Shown one piece after another: positions 47,488 to 62,200 of a DNA stretch of 64,000 nucleotides. The position numbers and the translations under genes are program-made. The notes under the pieces are model-generated. The model saw nothing but the letters and a program-made list of their open reading frames with translations, was not told the origin of the DNA and ran no database searches. Position 1 is the stretch's first letter. Each line of letters opens with the position of its first letter. The DNA comes from Oreocharis arfaki (Eukaryota; Chordata; Aves; Passeriformes; Paramythiidae), in NCBI GenBank assembly GCA_013398015.1, contig VZRR01011621.1:248001-312000 (forward strand), written 5' to 3'.

Positions 47488-47616
47488 TTCCTTAAGGGCT
47501 GGGAAAAGACCAGAAACTTCAGCCCTATCACCCTGTCAAGAAACTTACGCAAAGTAATGAGCCAAATAACGTGTACCAGGTGGGACACACAAATTTTCTT
47601 CACAGGTAACCAATAG
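47488..47616 (+). repeat. Possible LINE reverse-transcriptase fragment
   Basis: One + frame without a start reads GWEKTRNFSPITLSRNLRKV then MSQIT, stop at 47614-47616. The order K-x-x-N-[FY]-x-P-I-[ST]-L ... K-V-M-x-Q-I is the N-terminal motif of CR1/L2-type reverse transcriptases. Only ~40 codons survive and no CR1 3' end follows. Confidence 0.4.
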
Positions 47617-50600
47617 CTAAGAAGATGAGGACCGTAGGAATAACAACTCTATTCTTTTCACTGTACTTTTAGAGCAAGAGTTCACTAAGTGTTGAATTTC
47701 ACCAAGTGTTCTGGGGAAAGTAAGCAAATGGTCAATATTGGCTACAAAAGAAAGAGTGGGTGAACAGGCTTTGCCAGCTATAATTAAACCCAAGTATTAT
47801 ACTGTAAGAATTAAAAATGGTCAGGAAGAGAATCAAAGCAGACAGCCTCAAAAGAAGAGTGCCTATAAGGCAGGATTGGATCTACTTCTCCAGTCATCAT
47901 TTCAAAATCATACATGACTGTTGACTGAGGTCTGGGGGAATTGCTTGTTGATATTAAGCAAAGGAAGAGTTCTGCCATCAATATGTGTTAAAAGTAAAGG
48001 CGAGTTTGCTTAGATAGAAACAGTTTTTGACGTAACTTCTGGTGGAGAACAGAGATTTTGGGCAAGACGTAAAGCAAATCTTGCTAACTTTTACCTTTTT
48101 CTTATCTGTATGGACAAATTTTACTCTATTCTCCTTTACTTTCATTCACTGAACTATTACATTACAAAATCCATAATTCTTGTTGGAAAAAAAAGCTGTT
48201 AGATTTCAATACCAAGCTGGCAAAACACGAGCACTTCAAGCAACACACAGGGCTAAAGAGACCCCAGCCCCGAGTGGCACGGAATAGATTAAGGGTGTGC
48301 AAACACATCTTTTACACACTCAGGCCAGTTAGTCAGGAAATCACCCTGCTGAAGCACAGCTTCTTCACATTTCTACCTTCACCCTCCTCTGTGGGTCAGA
48401 TACCCGAAAATTTACTCTTCACATCCTTCTTACCTAATCTTCCCTAGAAGTGCACAAGGCAAGGAAAGAAACACTGGCAGAATTTGGGATGCCACTGGGT
48501 GCCAAGTGACATCATTTTAGTTGTTCTGACTGGGAAAGGCAAACAACATCCCTGACACGTAATGCTCAAGGTACATTTTGGGGATACCTCACCACTGTGC
48601 CTCCATCAGTGTAAGACCTAAATTCTGAATTGGGGGTAGCTCCTTAAGCAGAGGGAATATATCAAGTCAGTCCTCGGAAGAAGGCAAGCACAAAACAGTG
48701 TCCTGAGATGAAAAATTCCTGCAATCAATGCTGTGAAATGTTTTCTGAAAGTTTCTGCTCTGCTACACTTTTTGGATGCTGGCAAATTAGCTACAGTGAA
48801 AACAGCATTCATGCATCACTTGCAGGGATCTCAGGTTGGAAAGTGAAATCTCTCTTTGGCACAGCAACAGGGGGAACAGCTGATGGGCAGAGGGATTCAG
48901 AGGCGCCATGCCAGCTCCAGAAGGTCGGAGACCAGAATGGACAATGCAAGCTGGGTCCCTGAGATGCCGTTCAGCAGCATCCCATCTGATCCTCTGCATA
49001 ACCTCAGGGAGAAGAAGAAACTAGCTGGATTGAAGACAGGAATATCTGACACCATTTTGGAAGGACTGTATCTGCCAGAGACCTGGAATAACAAACTATT
49101 CTTCAGAATAAAAAAGACAAACAAAGCAAACACTTCTATCTCTGAAATAATATTTGACCAAATTAAGAATTCATGAGCTTTGCTCTCCTCACTTCAGAGG
49201 TAACAGAAACACTGGAAATAGGAGGTCTCCATACATTGGCCTAACTGTTCTTTCCTGTGTTGATGCAGAAAGCCAGTTTCTTCCATTTTATATTTGGCAC
49301 TAGACTAATCACACAGCAGGAGCAGCTATAGAAAACAACCGAGAAAGAAAGGTAAGCAGAAAAGAATTAGGTTGAATTTAAGGCCACATTTGGCCCCATG
49401 ACAAATACTTATCATTACTCTCATTAGACTACATCATTAGAAAAAGCAGTAACATGAAAAGCTTTTAAGTTATGGATAATAATACCAAGAAAATAGTGGA
49501 AAAGACCTAAACCAAATCAGCCCAAACTTCTGGTAAAACAGCAGGCTTCAGTATGCAGCAAGAAAAGCAAGAGATGACATGTGTGTGTGTCCACAGGACT
49601 GTGTATATAACATACAAATGAACACTATACAAAGTAGTTCTCACTAACCTGCAACAGGATTACGAGAGAAGCTGAATTTATTCTTTACCCCACTGGAAAA
49701 CAGAACAACCAAAAGTGAAGATGACAAAGTCAGACAACGTTGAGATGTTTTCTTAAATAACTTTGAAATGTTTTGTTCTCTGGTTTTGTAATGACTTAAA
49801 GCCTGCTGAACACCAATCATGAAAATATTGCTTGTACAGCACAGCTAAGAGATCTTTACTCTTCAGGCTCACTTACTAACAGAACTGTAGTGCTGTTCAT
49901 GGGTGAACCAAAATGCCATTCTCTTGATTGTGGAAAACGAGCTCCATCTCAGCCAGACCCAATACATGGAGGCTTCTTAAATCTATTCAGGGATAGATGA
50001 AGCAAGAATAAGAATTTTAAGCATCCAATAAACCTAGCAGAAGTGATTCATGTTCCAAATTAATCTAAAGATTTTAAAATGCTTGGATGTCCTAAATAAG
50101 AGCCTTTTCATTTTTCTTTATCTTTTCTCTGTGTTTTTCTTGGGGGCCAGGGGGGGAGGAGGTGTTTGCCAGCATTTGAAAGCTCTCTGTAATAATTATT
50201 GACACAGAAAGGTTAAAAATAAAGACCATAATCTTTACTTAAAAATACTACAAAGGATACATGAACCATCCAGGTCAAAGTATTTTAAGATGACCACAGC
50301 CACCCGTGTGTCCTTTTTTTTTTTTTGTCCAAAAAGGCAGAGATTAAAAAGGATTACAACACGAGTGGCAATACTACACTTAACATTTGTGTTTCCAAAG
50401 TATTTCTATGTACATATACAGACATGTATTCTACATGTACCTAGAGATGTTTGCTTAACAGATTTCATGCTTTCAGACCCTGAGTTTGTAGCACAACACG
50501 ATTTTTATCTCTGCACACAGCCCTCTGCAGATGTCCACAGTTGTTTTGGAGTACCTGAGTTTCTGGAAGTGGGATTCAATTTGCCTAAGCCCAAAACATC

Positions 50601-53600
50601 CATGGTGTATGTACCTATGCATGTAGCCATCCTTCCCTGAGGAACCTAAATCAGACACTCAAGTGACAAACAGGCAGTTTCAGAGTGGGGTTCATCTCAC
50701 CCAAGGCAAATATCTGAAGTCAAAAGAACCCTTTTACCACCCTTTTACCCATCTCTTCCTCTCCACTACCTACAGGTATCTGACTAGCTCAGGCATAGCT
50801 TAAAGACAGACCTTGCCCCAGCTGCCCAGCCCAACCTGCTTTACAAACTTGCTGTCAGGAGACATCGAGCTTTCTGAAAAACAAGATGCTTCCCAGGCAA
50901 AATCAGAAACCCACTGAGATTTCAACTGTCCCCCAAATCTTCAAACAATTTTGAACATACTTACGTAACCTGATCTTCCAAAATGTCATCTATGCCCAGA
51001 AAGCTCAGAATGTTGTGCACCTAAACAAACCTTCTATAGCAAGATGATGAGCTCTGCATTAGGAGCCACTCCAGAAAGCACCATGCTGTGTCTTCCTGGT
51101 TTTACTGCATCTTTAGTATCTAGTTCATTCAAATATACACCAAAGGGACTTCCTAAGCTTTTTCAGCTACCTGATGGACTGTTACCAATTTCTGCGTGAG
51201 AATGCCTGTTATTATGGAGGAAAAGCATCATGGGAATTATTCTTATGTTTAAGTCATATCTATTGTTTAGAAGACTTTAAATCACTGTGTTGAAATACGG
51301 TTTGAATAATGCTGGTTGCTCTGATTTTCAACACCTTCTCTCCTAGCCAGCGTGTCTTGCTGAAAGGTTGCTCATGGAACTGTTTACTTTCCAGCATGAA
51401 AGGTTATCCTTTTCAGAAATTTCTTAGGAAATCCTTCTAATTAATTAGTCTACAGTTCCCACAGCACTTTATTTAATTCTTTTTTTTTTTTTTAATTAGG
51501 TGTTGTGGGTTTTTTGGCTTGGTTGGGGTTTTTTAAATTTGTTTTAGAAAGCTCCCAAAGCTCTCAGGCAGAAATATTTCGTGCTCTCTCTGCAAGAGAT
51601 GCTTTTTGGATGCTTTTGCTACTGAGAAATTTTTTTGGCTCTCCAGGGAACAATTAAACAATGTCAACATTGTATTCAGCCCAAAGCATAATTCTATTTT
51701 TGAAGGTTTCATTTGACTAACATGATACTGACCACAACTTTCCATCCGCAAGGCAATGTAAGTCAAGTTCAGCCTCATGTCAGCGTGCACTGGCTCGACC
51801 CAAGTCCCAGGAGGTGCAAAAACTACTTAGCTGGCAATGTGATTAGGTAACCAGTTCTCCTTCAGGCTGACTACATGGATGGATTCAAAGCTGCTTCTCC
51901 AACTGGTAATCAGCAAAGGTCTTAACAGGATTTAAGAAGCAAAGGCAAGCCTTGATGGGAAAGGCAAAGGGGACCAATTGCTTATCCTTGAAATGAGAAA
52001 AGAAGCCACGAGGAAAAAGGTTTGAGTGCAACTGAAAGCAAAACCCTGAGAAATGACTAATTCCTTCATTTCCAGCTATCTGCTTCCGCTACTGACGCTT
52101 TGCTCCTTTTAGCCATGTGACTCTAAACTTTCTCATTAGAGAGGGAGAATTACCCTGCACAAAGCAGGGTGATAATCCTCCTTCCTGAGCTCTGAGGGGA
52201 TCTGGTCAGACCTTCCCTCTGACAAATGGCAGAAACCATCACAAGAAGCAGCAGACAGCAGGAGACTAAACCTCTGAGTGCTGCATTACCGGCTAAAGGC
52301 TACCCACGGACTCTGCTCTTGCTACATTTTCCCACCTCATTTTAGCTACTTTAGCTATTTTAGAGCGTTATCTCTTAGCCCAAGGGTCTGACCTACAGAC
52401 CTACAGGTCTTAGCTCCCTGTCTACAGTCCAAGAAGAGCCCATGGATGTTGTGTAATGAAAATAAATAATGAAAAACCTCTAAAAATCTCTGTTGTATTT
52501 AATCATCCATGGGGTTAGATTCACGGTGCTCTGTAAATCTGGAACTTGAGAAAAAAAGTGAATAAAAACGCTGGAGTGAAGGTGTTGTTTGGTTCATCTG
52601 TGTATTTAGAATACACTTGAAAAAATAAACAGTCAAATTTAACATGAGACATCATGCACTTAATTAACCTTTCTCACATGGTGACTGATATGAAATAAAT
52701 CCATTTTACTTTATTCAGTTATGAAAATAACTTAAGGAAGGAATCATTAAGGCAAAGGTGACTTTTATAGGCCTGCTTTAAAGAGTGATTTCCCGGGAAA
52801 ATGCTCCTCAGTGGTTTTTTTTTTCCCTGTCTACAGTCCAGGGACATTTGACTACCCCAGGGAACATTTTAAAAGTTCACAGTTTACAGCAGTAATTCAC
52901 ACAACATCCTTAAATTAATGGCCATTCAGGACAGAGAAAAGAAAATACAGAGTGAAAGCAGAACTCAGTTAAGTAAGTTCAGTACAGAGAAGCCATGCTA
53001 AAAGCCATCTGAGGGCTCCTGAATGCATATGGGATCTGCTGAGACAAAAAGCTATTCCTAGGAGTCAGTGCTGATTTCCACATTTGTGCTGTAGAGACCC
53101 TGAGGATTAAGCTAAGCACTGAATTCCAGAGTCAGGAGAACAGCAGCATCCTGTGAACATGACATTTCTGCCTCCGTGGAGGGCTACGACTCACAGGGCT
53201 CTAAAAGGAAACTTAGTCCTTTTTTTATGGAGCAAATAAAATCTATGAATTGAGATTATTTTTAATGCATTTTTGTACCTATTTCTTATCTTCCATTTTC
53301 TGTGTCCAGCACCTCTTTTCCCCCAAGAAGATGTCTTTTGTCCCCTCTCCCTGCTTTCCTCATCCACACAGCATTTCTGCAGACCTCGGCGTGAAGAGAG
53401 CATTAGCTGCAAGGATATCAGTGCAACATAGAATCTGCTCAGTACCTGCTCACCAGCAGTGTCTCTTTCAATCTTTCTCTGCCAATAAAGGATTTTAGGG
53501 GATTGCAGGAGGTTTACTTTCTGTGCAGGAGGCTAAGAGCTGCACCGTGTAACTATAGCGACAACTACTGTGAGAGCTCTTGATTTTTATTGACACGCCT

Positions 53601-55732
53601 CGCAACACCCCGTGGAAAAATTTATACAATTAGAGAAAGAGAAAATTAAACATCCTAAAGGCCAAAGGAAAATATTGTGGCGATCTGCATCTTTATGCAT
53701 TGCTTAAATACTTCCTCATGGTAATTTGCTTCTTTTACTGTACAGTGGTAACATTAAAATAGTGTTTTAAAATTCGCAGTTTGAACGGTGATTTAAGCCT
53801 CCACAATGCCAAAACAGAAGATAGACTTGGAATCAGCTCAGAAGACACTGTAGCACACTGCTGTATTTGACAAAGATTCATCACTGGAAACTGACGCTAC
53901 ATAAACGGAGAGAAGAATAAGGTGCACACATTTTTTCATAGAGAGTAACAAACATTTGCATAGGGATATATTGAATTATTCATCTCTTACAGACAAGAAA
54001 AAGGACGCATATTTCTAAAAGGTATTTCTCTATCCAAAGGATATGCATTTTAAAGGATTTTCCTGTGCTCACAGCAGCTGAGAACTGTGTGAAAATGATA
54101 CTGAGATGCTTTGTCCCAGTCTTAAGAGTTCTGTGACTTGACAGACAAGTTTGACATTCTAAATCCAGTAGAACAGTCTCAAGCTTGCAGCAAAATATGA
54201 ATATGCTGCAGTCTGAAATTGCCTCAGATATCCTGGAAAGTTACCAAATCGCTTACGTTGAGCTTGAAAATGCCACCTCTAAATGTGCTTCCAAGGCCAT
54301 GATCCACAGTGCTGGAAAATTGATCCTTGCTAATGGCCACCATCTATAGCCTTAACCTTTACTACATTGCTTCAGTTCTCTCCAACAACTTAAACAATAT
54401 GAATCAAAAGCACTTCCGAAGATTTTAACTATTACCACCAGACTGAGAGCTAGACCTGCAAAAACCTTGACCTCATTGACAAAGAGGGTTTGCATGGTCA
54501 CAGGAATTGCCAGTTTTGCAGTCAAGGAATGGGACACCAAAACACTTTATCCCAGTTGCCACTTCTCATTTCCTGCTCTGCTGCTGTGATTTGCTTCTCT
54601 AAAAAAGCTCAATAATCGCAACTACTTTTATTTTAATCATCATCCAAAATAAAAATATTTAATAGCATGGTTTTGGGAAAATACTGAGCTGTTAATGTAG
54701 CTCTTCTGAATCTAATACTGTTGCAGTACACAATACAATCCAGGCAGCCTGGAAAGGATGACAATGATGTGTTACTATGGAAACAGGAAGGCACATGCTT
54801 AGGTTGCTCATCCCTGAAGAGCTGCCCCACCAATATCTTTAAAGTCTGCTAATAAAATTTTAATCAATGATTAGAATAAAGGGAATTTCACCTCCTGTTG
54901 GACACCAGAATCTTGGTTTACATACTGTCAAGCTCTTTTAATGTTCCCTGCATCCAGCTATGCCCTACAACATTAAGAATGAATTTATGCACAAACAGAA
55001 TGTCAACATGCACTTTTCTAGTTCAGCTCCTTAAATTATTATTCCACACAGCAACAGATAACAGCTTCCCAATTTAAAATCTTGTGCATGAGGAAAATGC
55101 TTTTTAATTTATTAATTGATATGCCATAACTCTCCCTTCAAAAAAAACCCCAAACCATACCAACTCAACAAATCAGGTCTCTGGTTATTACCAGCTTAAG
55201 ATGATCAACCAGGGATATACCCATGGAGAATGTGACAATCTGCCCAGTGCCGGTGTTGTCACTCACCAGACACCCTAAACATCTGCTATTTCCTAGAAAT
55301 TATAGCTTCCACCTTACCATGACATACCTGCAGACAGATCTTTCAAAACACTGAGGCTTACAAAGTAAAAATGCATTTCCAGACAGCCAAACAGAAAACA
55401 CGCCAAGTTATTTGCTGGCAAAACTCCACTTATTTCACTATTATCATAGCAGAGCATCTGGCTCCAAACATGCAGCCATTAATTATCTGTACAGTTAACT
55501 ATGTCAGTACACTTATTTGTTATTATACTGGGAAATCAATAAGCAAGACCTGGTTAATGCTATTACTAATCTATTAAATCATGCTTTATAAATAACTAAG
55601 CACAATGTTAAGACTACCAGTACAGTAATAAACAGTTAACAAGCCCTGTATTCTGGATCACAAAGGAGCAAAGCAAAGCTGAGAAGACAAGAAATCCATA
55701 CTGTGAACAAACAGGTGCATTTTTTTTTTAAA

Positions 55733-56210
55733 TGTAGTCGTGGCCTAATTCAGCAGGCAGCGAATCACCACTCAGCCATTCCCTCACTGCCCCCCAGTGG
55801 GATGGGAAAGTGCACTGGAGAAAGGTAAAACTCATGGGTTGAGATAAAGACAGTTTGATTGGATAAAAAAGGAGGAAATAATAATAATGATAAAAGAATA
55901 CACAAAACAAGCGATGCACAATGCAACTGCCCACCACCCCCCAGCTGATGCCCAGCCAGTCCCCTAGCAGCAGCAGCTCCCCTCCCAAGTTTTTGCTCAG
56001 AATGATTCCATATGGTATGGAATATCCTTGTGGCCAGTTTGGGTTGGCTGTCCTGGCCACGTCCCCTCCCAGCTCCTTGTGCCTCCTCTCCCAGCCTACT
56101 CACAACTAAACTATCAGTGTGTTATCAACATTTTTCTCATCTGAAACCCAAAACACAGCACTTCACCAGCTACTAGAAGAAAATTCACTATCCCAGCTGA
56201 AACCAGGACA
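55733..56210 (+). mobile_element. Solo LTR of an avian endogenous retrovirus
   Basis: A 478-bp unit starting TGTAGTCGTGGCC and ending CCAGCTGAAACCAGGACA (TG...CA ends). Internal blocks recalled as common to bird genomes include GGGTTGAGATAAAGACAGTT, CCATATGGTATGGAATATCC, GGCCAGTTTGGGTTGGCTGT, CCTCCCAGCTCCTTGTG, ATCAGTGTGTTATCAACATT and the tail. No viral gene or second LTR is seen, so this is a solo LTR. No clear target-site duplication is visible, so the exact ends are uncertain. Family and class are not assigned; orientation follows the consensus as remembered. Confidence 0.75.
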
Positions 56211-59200
56211 AGAGTCATACATTATGAATTATTATCTTCAAATTTTAATTAATTTCCATTCATGTATACAATATTCCTCTGTTTCAGTATTCCTGGTAGA
56301 AGGACTCCAGTGGTCCATTCAGACAAGTCATTCAGGAGGAAAAACAGCTCTGAGACCTACCAACCATAAATCTTTACTGCACTGAGATCTTGAATCAGAA
56401 TATTAGAAGTGCCAATGTCAGAAGAGATATGAGTGACAGCAGGAACAATATGTCCTTTAAAGAGGCCAGACTTATCTGGTTTCAGCTTCAGAGATACTGA
56501 GTAGGGGTGATTTTCCACACTCTGCTCCCAGAACACACCAGCACTTTCAAGAATATGGCAGTCTCTCTATCCACTGTTATATTTAGGATTGAAGTTTTCT
56601 ACAAAAACCCTGACACTAAATCTCCTGATCAACTGTACAAGATTTTTAAGGTGTTGGTTATCTTAAAATTAAACTTGAAATACACTGATTTCCTCCAATA
56701 ACACTCCCATTTCCTTTTCCTGGCTTTGTAATTAACATGAAGACATAACAACTGCAGGCACAGCCCTCCCCCAAACCAGGATCCCACTGTGTAAGCATTA
56801 CGCAGTAGCTATATTTTTTCTTCCCCTAAGGTATCCACTGTGATATTTTAAAAGATTTATTTGCTTACAGCTAAGCAGACGATATTTACTCACATTACAA
56901 AACTCCTGTCATACAACTCCAGCATTATTTAACCACCTTCTCTTACAAGACATACCAAGGACAGCAGGTCAGGACAGTCACACGCTGTCTGGAAAGGCTT
57001 GCACAAAGGTACACGTGCATCGTCCTGTCTCCCACCACACAAAAATAACCTGAACAAAATCATTACCCAGTTTCATCAGCAGTATAATATACCACCAAAT
57101 TTCTGAGTTTTTTGCTAAATAAGTACGTTCGTTTACCCCTTCAGCAGTAAAAACCAGGATCTCAGCAATACAGCAGTTCCCCTTGGCTCAGAAGGTCAAT
57201 ATGACAGTGCTTCATTCCTGTTATTTTTTAAGGGCTTGGCTGCTGCCTGCGGGCATCTGCACTGGCTACCAAACTATTTCCAAATGTCCTTCCATCCAGG
57301 CATCTGTCTCTCCAAAATTTTGGAGACAAACAGCTTACGGGAAAGTGAGAATGACATAGTGACATTTGGAGTACAGTGCCCCCGGCCTCCCCTCCTCATG
57401 AAGGTTCCTTTCAGTCATGACACTTCAGCTAATTCATATGACTTTTATTGCCTAAAAGCTACTGTGGCCTCACTACTCTCCTTTTTTCCATGTCTGTATT
57501 TTAAACCCAACGTATTGTTCAGAACTTTTCATGGATCCCAGGCAAGAACAGCTTCAGGACATGGAATAATTTAGTCTGGTCCTCTGGAGATCGTCTACTT
57601 GACCTCTCTGCTTGAGTGCCTACTACTACAAATACTCCCATGCCTTGAAATTTCTGCACTGCTATCTTACACTCTGCACCAGTATCCAGAGAGACTGCTG
57701 GAAGCAGCTGGGTACTCTGAGGCAGCTTAAGGTTTGCTCATCTCAACCAAATTTCCCACTTTTCCAAACTTGTAGGATCTTGCTTTTCGTCCATTTGCAC
57801 TTCTCTCCAGACAATAATCTTCATTCTTTTCTGAGAAATTCAGTGTCACTCTACAAACAATCTTATGCAGTAGCCAGCTCCAAAAAGGTGTAATTTCCAA
57901 AATGGGTTGGGTTCTCAGGCCTTTTTTTCTTTACTTTGAAAAGCACACATAAAGCTAATTTCTGCAGATGGAGTAAAATGTACCACGTGAATGAGGCAGA
58001 TTGGCTTTCTCATTGGACACTGAGGGGTTGCTATGATTCAGACATTATGCTTTAATATTTAAATTTCCACAAGCTGCAGATATGTTGATATAAGAACAAA
58101 CGTCAGACGGCTGATCTATTCTGAGATCCATCTCAGAAAAAGGTCGACAACACACTCTGAAATCAGGTTCTGTTTCTGTCTACTGGAATTTGACAGATTT
58201 CAGTCACTTGAATAAGAAAAGATTGCCAAAGAGGAATCCAACACTACGGTGCAGCTTTCAAACACTCATGAGGAGACACTATACTGTCATTTCCTTTGTC
58301 CTCAGTGGAAGATGTAAGAAATAGTAAATGGCTTTATTTATATACATTGAGCCCCTTGGTCCTCATTTTTATTTCCAAAGTCCTCTTTTTACACAGATTC
58401 ACGTTTATTTCCTGCTTGAATTTTGCAGTAGTACCGTACCACTTGACCCCACACAGGAAATTTACTCTGCAGTGTTATTTTTGCCTTCTCTAAAATTTGG
58501 CAGACCTGTCAAACTGGGAGATTTCACAAGCTCCCTGTATCTCAGGGCATCAGAACCACAAGGCCTCAATGTGTTTGGGTTTGGTTTGGTTTGAGGGTGG
58601 TTATTTTTCCTTTCTTTCTTGATGATAGAAACCTTTATGCTGATTCCAGCCTTAAATACTGCATCCTGAGCAGCACAGCAACTGGGGAAAACAAGATCTA
58701 CAGTGTCAGCCACTTACATGTGTTCTCACGTAGTCACCATCTGTTTGGTAGTCCCAGAAGTCAGCAGCTCGTATCACAAAAAGCACTGTCATATTAAACA
58801 CCCTGCTGACACAGAGACCACGGAGTGAGGGACTGAGCTTGCTGGCTGCTGAGCCATCAGGTTACGGCCTCAAAATGTACCAGCACAGAACCATTAAATG
58901 ATAGTCCTTCAAGGTCTTGTCCTCCTCCTCTTTCTCCCAGCTACAAGCTTCACACTGATGATGAAACTGCTGCAGCTCACATTGGGTAAGTTTGCGAAAT
59001 AATTGCAGTTTTACAAACTTGCAAGTCCGCAAATGTCTCTTATTGTGCGTGTTTGCAAGATAGGTTGAGAGGACGAAAAAAAACACTGAAACAAAGATTA
59101 CAGTCCTTGCCAAAATAAGCCATTTGTCCTTCATTCAGTAAAGTGCCTAATGCTGAAGTGAGTTAAACAGGACTGGGGAACCATTTTGAAAGGCTGAAAG

Positions 59201-62200
59201 GATCATTTCCTGGGCTCCCACGGAGGAATGATCCAAAACTCCGCCGTATGGCAGGATGCAGTTTGCTTTCCACAGCTTAACTGGCCTAAGCACAGGTGAG
59301 TGGGAAAGCTCTGGCCTTGGTATCTCATCCAGTTCCAAGGGCTTAAACAACACACTGAGCCCTTCAAGACCATGCTGCTTAAGCTCTGATACTGAGAGAA
59401 AACAAATCTTGATGTCCAACCTATCACTACATAATCATAACATGTGTGGTCCCAGTGAAAGACTTGGGACTGTGACCTGAAAAACACAGCAAGAAAAATC
59501 TCTGTCTTCTCCAACAGGAAAAGGAACAAGCTCAAAAGGGATGACCTGCTCACTCCTATACATAAACACACATATACAAAACATGTAAGTATAGGTTTAA
59601 ATCAAAATATGGACACATCAAACCATTACTCCTTGGTATGACATCTTATTCGCCTTAAAAGAAACAAGAAATTCTTCACACCTATGTTATTTTGTGAGAT
59701 TCTAGGCTTAATCTTATTGTGTCAATTTGTTTCCCAGGAACAAGAGATCCTGACAACCTCCAGCTTCATGCTTGGGTTGATCTTGCCAGCAGAGATGACG
59801 ACGATGTAGCATTTGCATTCCGTAATTCCCTTCGGCAGATAAGTAGATTTCTGTTTTTACAGAAATACACCAATTATTTTTATGCTATGTATACATATGC
59901 ATTTTTTCTAAGGCTGGTTCTGAAACACTTTAATCTGCTCACAAATGTAGAATGAAATTTTTTTCTAGGCATGCAGTTCCTTTTCTAGCAACTACTATTT
60001 GAAAGCTGAATTGTAGAGTCTCCTTCTTCCCTTCTCGCTTTCCAGCCTCGTAAAGACAGCGTGGTAGAGGACTGCTCACGGAGGTAACACTGAAGGTAAT
60101 TGTTTCAGTAACAAGAAGTTTGTTTCCCAAAAAAAGTAGCCCAGCAACAGAAGTGTCTGCATGGAGACACAAGCAGAGAATCCTGGAAAAGCCTTTGAGA
60201 TTGCTCTGCCAAGCTACACACTTGGATCACTGAGCTCTCAGCTCCCAAGGTGACCATGATAGCAAACACTTCATGCAGTCCCAATCTATTGTGACCTAAA
60301 GGTCACATCAGAACAGTCCTAGCTGTATTTCTCTTTTGGTAGTACCAAAAGGGCCCCTGATGGGAGTACCAGACACCGGCCTGCCCTATGTTCCCAACAC
60401 CCTCTTATTCAATACATCGAACAACAATGGCAAAGCTGACAATTAGTAATTGAGAATCCACTCTCTTGTTAACACAGCCAGAAAGCCATTGCACTTCACA
60501 CTGACACAAAGGCTGGGCTGGCAAGGGGCTCAGGCCAGGTGGAGCCCACCAGAGGAACTGGGTCATGTTTCTCCAGAAGGCAGCCCTTTGACACAAGATC
60601 TGGCACTGCCTCAGGCACTGGCTGGCCCGCCACACACTGCTGCATTCCCCTGAGGTAAACCCAGCCTTGTTCCTGGAACTGCTTTCTGGGCTACACCAAG
60701 AAACACCACCAGAGACTGCCAAACCTGGAGGAGATGAGGCCACCCAAGGGTAGGCAGACAGCCATGGACACTGCACGATTAGGGGCAGAGCAGCGACACA
60801 CTTAGACCTCCCTGGCTGGAGAGAGACACACACAGGACTGACTGTGAGCAAGAAGCAGTTTAACAATGTAGGATCAATTCAGAGCAGCAGCAGGAGATGA
60901 GCAGCCTTCCTTCACACCGCAGGGGATCAGAGATAATCCAGAAAACTGAGACAAATTCAATTTAATACAGCAAATTAAAGGGAAACCAAGAGAAAAAATT
61001 GGGTCAATCTGGTATGCACATGGCATTCTCATTGACAAAACAAGTAGACAACAAGAATTTTACATTTCAGAGGTCTCCAGAAATGAGCAGCACCCAGAAG
61101 CTCAGCAGATGGCCTTGAAAAAAACGGCCTGTTCACTTCAGAGTCCCAGTGGGAGCCGAGCCCTTTCAAAATAACTGGAACAGTCTCTAGCTATCAAGCA
61201 ACCACCAGCAAAGGAGGTGAATTTGCTTTCACAGCATTTCCTCTGGTTCATTCCAAGTTTCCCCTGCTCATTCGTGTATTTCCAATTAAAATACCATTCT
61301 TATTTTCCTAACTGGTTCCCCAGTTAGCAGCAGGGGAGGAAAAGAGTAGAAACAAAAGCTCTCAGTAATACAGCCTCAGAAATGCATCCAAATGTGCAGC
61401 TCCAGGGCTCTGACACAGCAGCACTGAACAAGCGGCTGCTTCCCCTGACGCTCCAAGGACAGGGGGTACATTGGGCCGTGCATTTGTATTCCCTGCCACC
61501 GCCTCGGCCTGGCCTTTCTCCTCGCTCCCCCAAGCACAGACATCATCTCATCATCGGAGAGATGACCTGTGAGCAAACTGCATTGCAGCCTGCACTGCCT
61601 GGGCATGGAGCCCAAGGTGAGGGAAACAACACGGAGCCAAGCTACACGGACACCAGACATGTTCAGCTCTTGACATGCCTGGCTGTCAAGACACACACTC
61701 TGCTGCTCTAAGGAGTCATCAGGAGATGATAATGCTGCTGCAACCTCCAGAAACACCCTTTGTCTCTGCTGTGTACGCAGAGCCAGAGCGAAAGCCCATT
61801 TTTACTTTCAAAAAAAAAAAGAAAGAAGAGAAACAGATGTATTTGTAGCAAAATATTTTCCTGTGCCCACTGCAAATCTGGTATCTCCCACTGACCACAA
61901 ATACAGAAAAGAAAGTATCTGGGAAAGAGAAAATAAGTCTTTGCTAACAGTCTAATTTTCATTTTGGAAGCGAAAGGAGCCTCGTTGAGAAAAAAGGCAG
62001 AGGAGATAAAAATCAGAGGTGGTGAAAACGCACTCATAAAGGGCACGAGGAAAAGGGGGGAAGGAAATCAATCACAGGAACAGACAAGACCAAACAGCAG
62101 CATACCAGTAGCAGCCATATTTCCTTGGGAAAAAAAAAGCTGCAGGATGAAGAGGCAGCACAGCACCATGCTGTGAGGAGTGCTGCTCTCCTCACCCACT

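Larger units (their letters stand above)
38381..55732 (-). other. SERGEF: Probable SERGEF intron, part 1
   Basis: AT-rich DNA upstream (on the - strand) of the SERGEF exon. I looked for other RCC1 blades (WG..N.HGQL, CG..H patterns) on the - strand and found none. SERGEF has very long introns in mammals, so this is expected. Homopolymer runs occur at 41077-41106 (T-rich) and 44409-44424 (A16). A LINE-like fragment at 47488-47616 and an LTR-like stretch at 46440-46860 are noted separately. Confidence 0.55.

Noticed and set aside
55728..56109. ORFs of 110-112 codons on - and 62 on + as genes
   Set aside because: They lie wholly within the avian LTR repeat.
57236..57574. 112-codon ORF containing GHLHWLPNYFQ, suggestive of a LINE C-terminal motif
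   Set aside because: Only the short HWLP-like match is shared; the rest does not follow any LINE reverse-transcriptase end, so no call was made.
59147..59419. 90-codon - strand ORF as a SERGEF exon
   Set aside because: No RCC1 signature (no WG, G-Q-L-G or CG..H motif) and no match to SERGEF as remembered.
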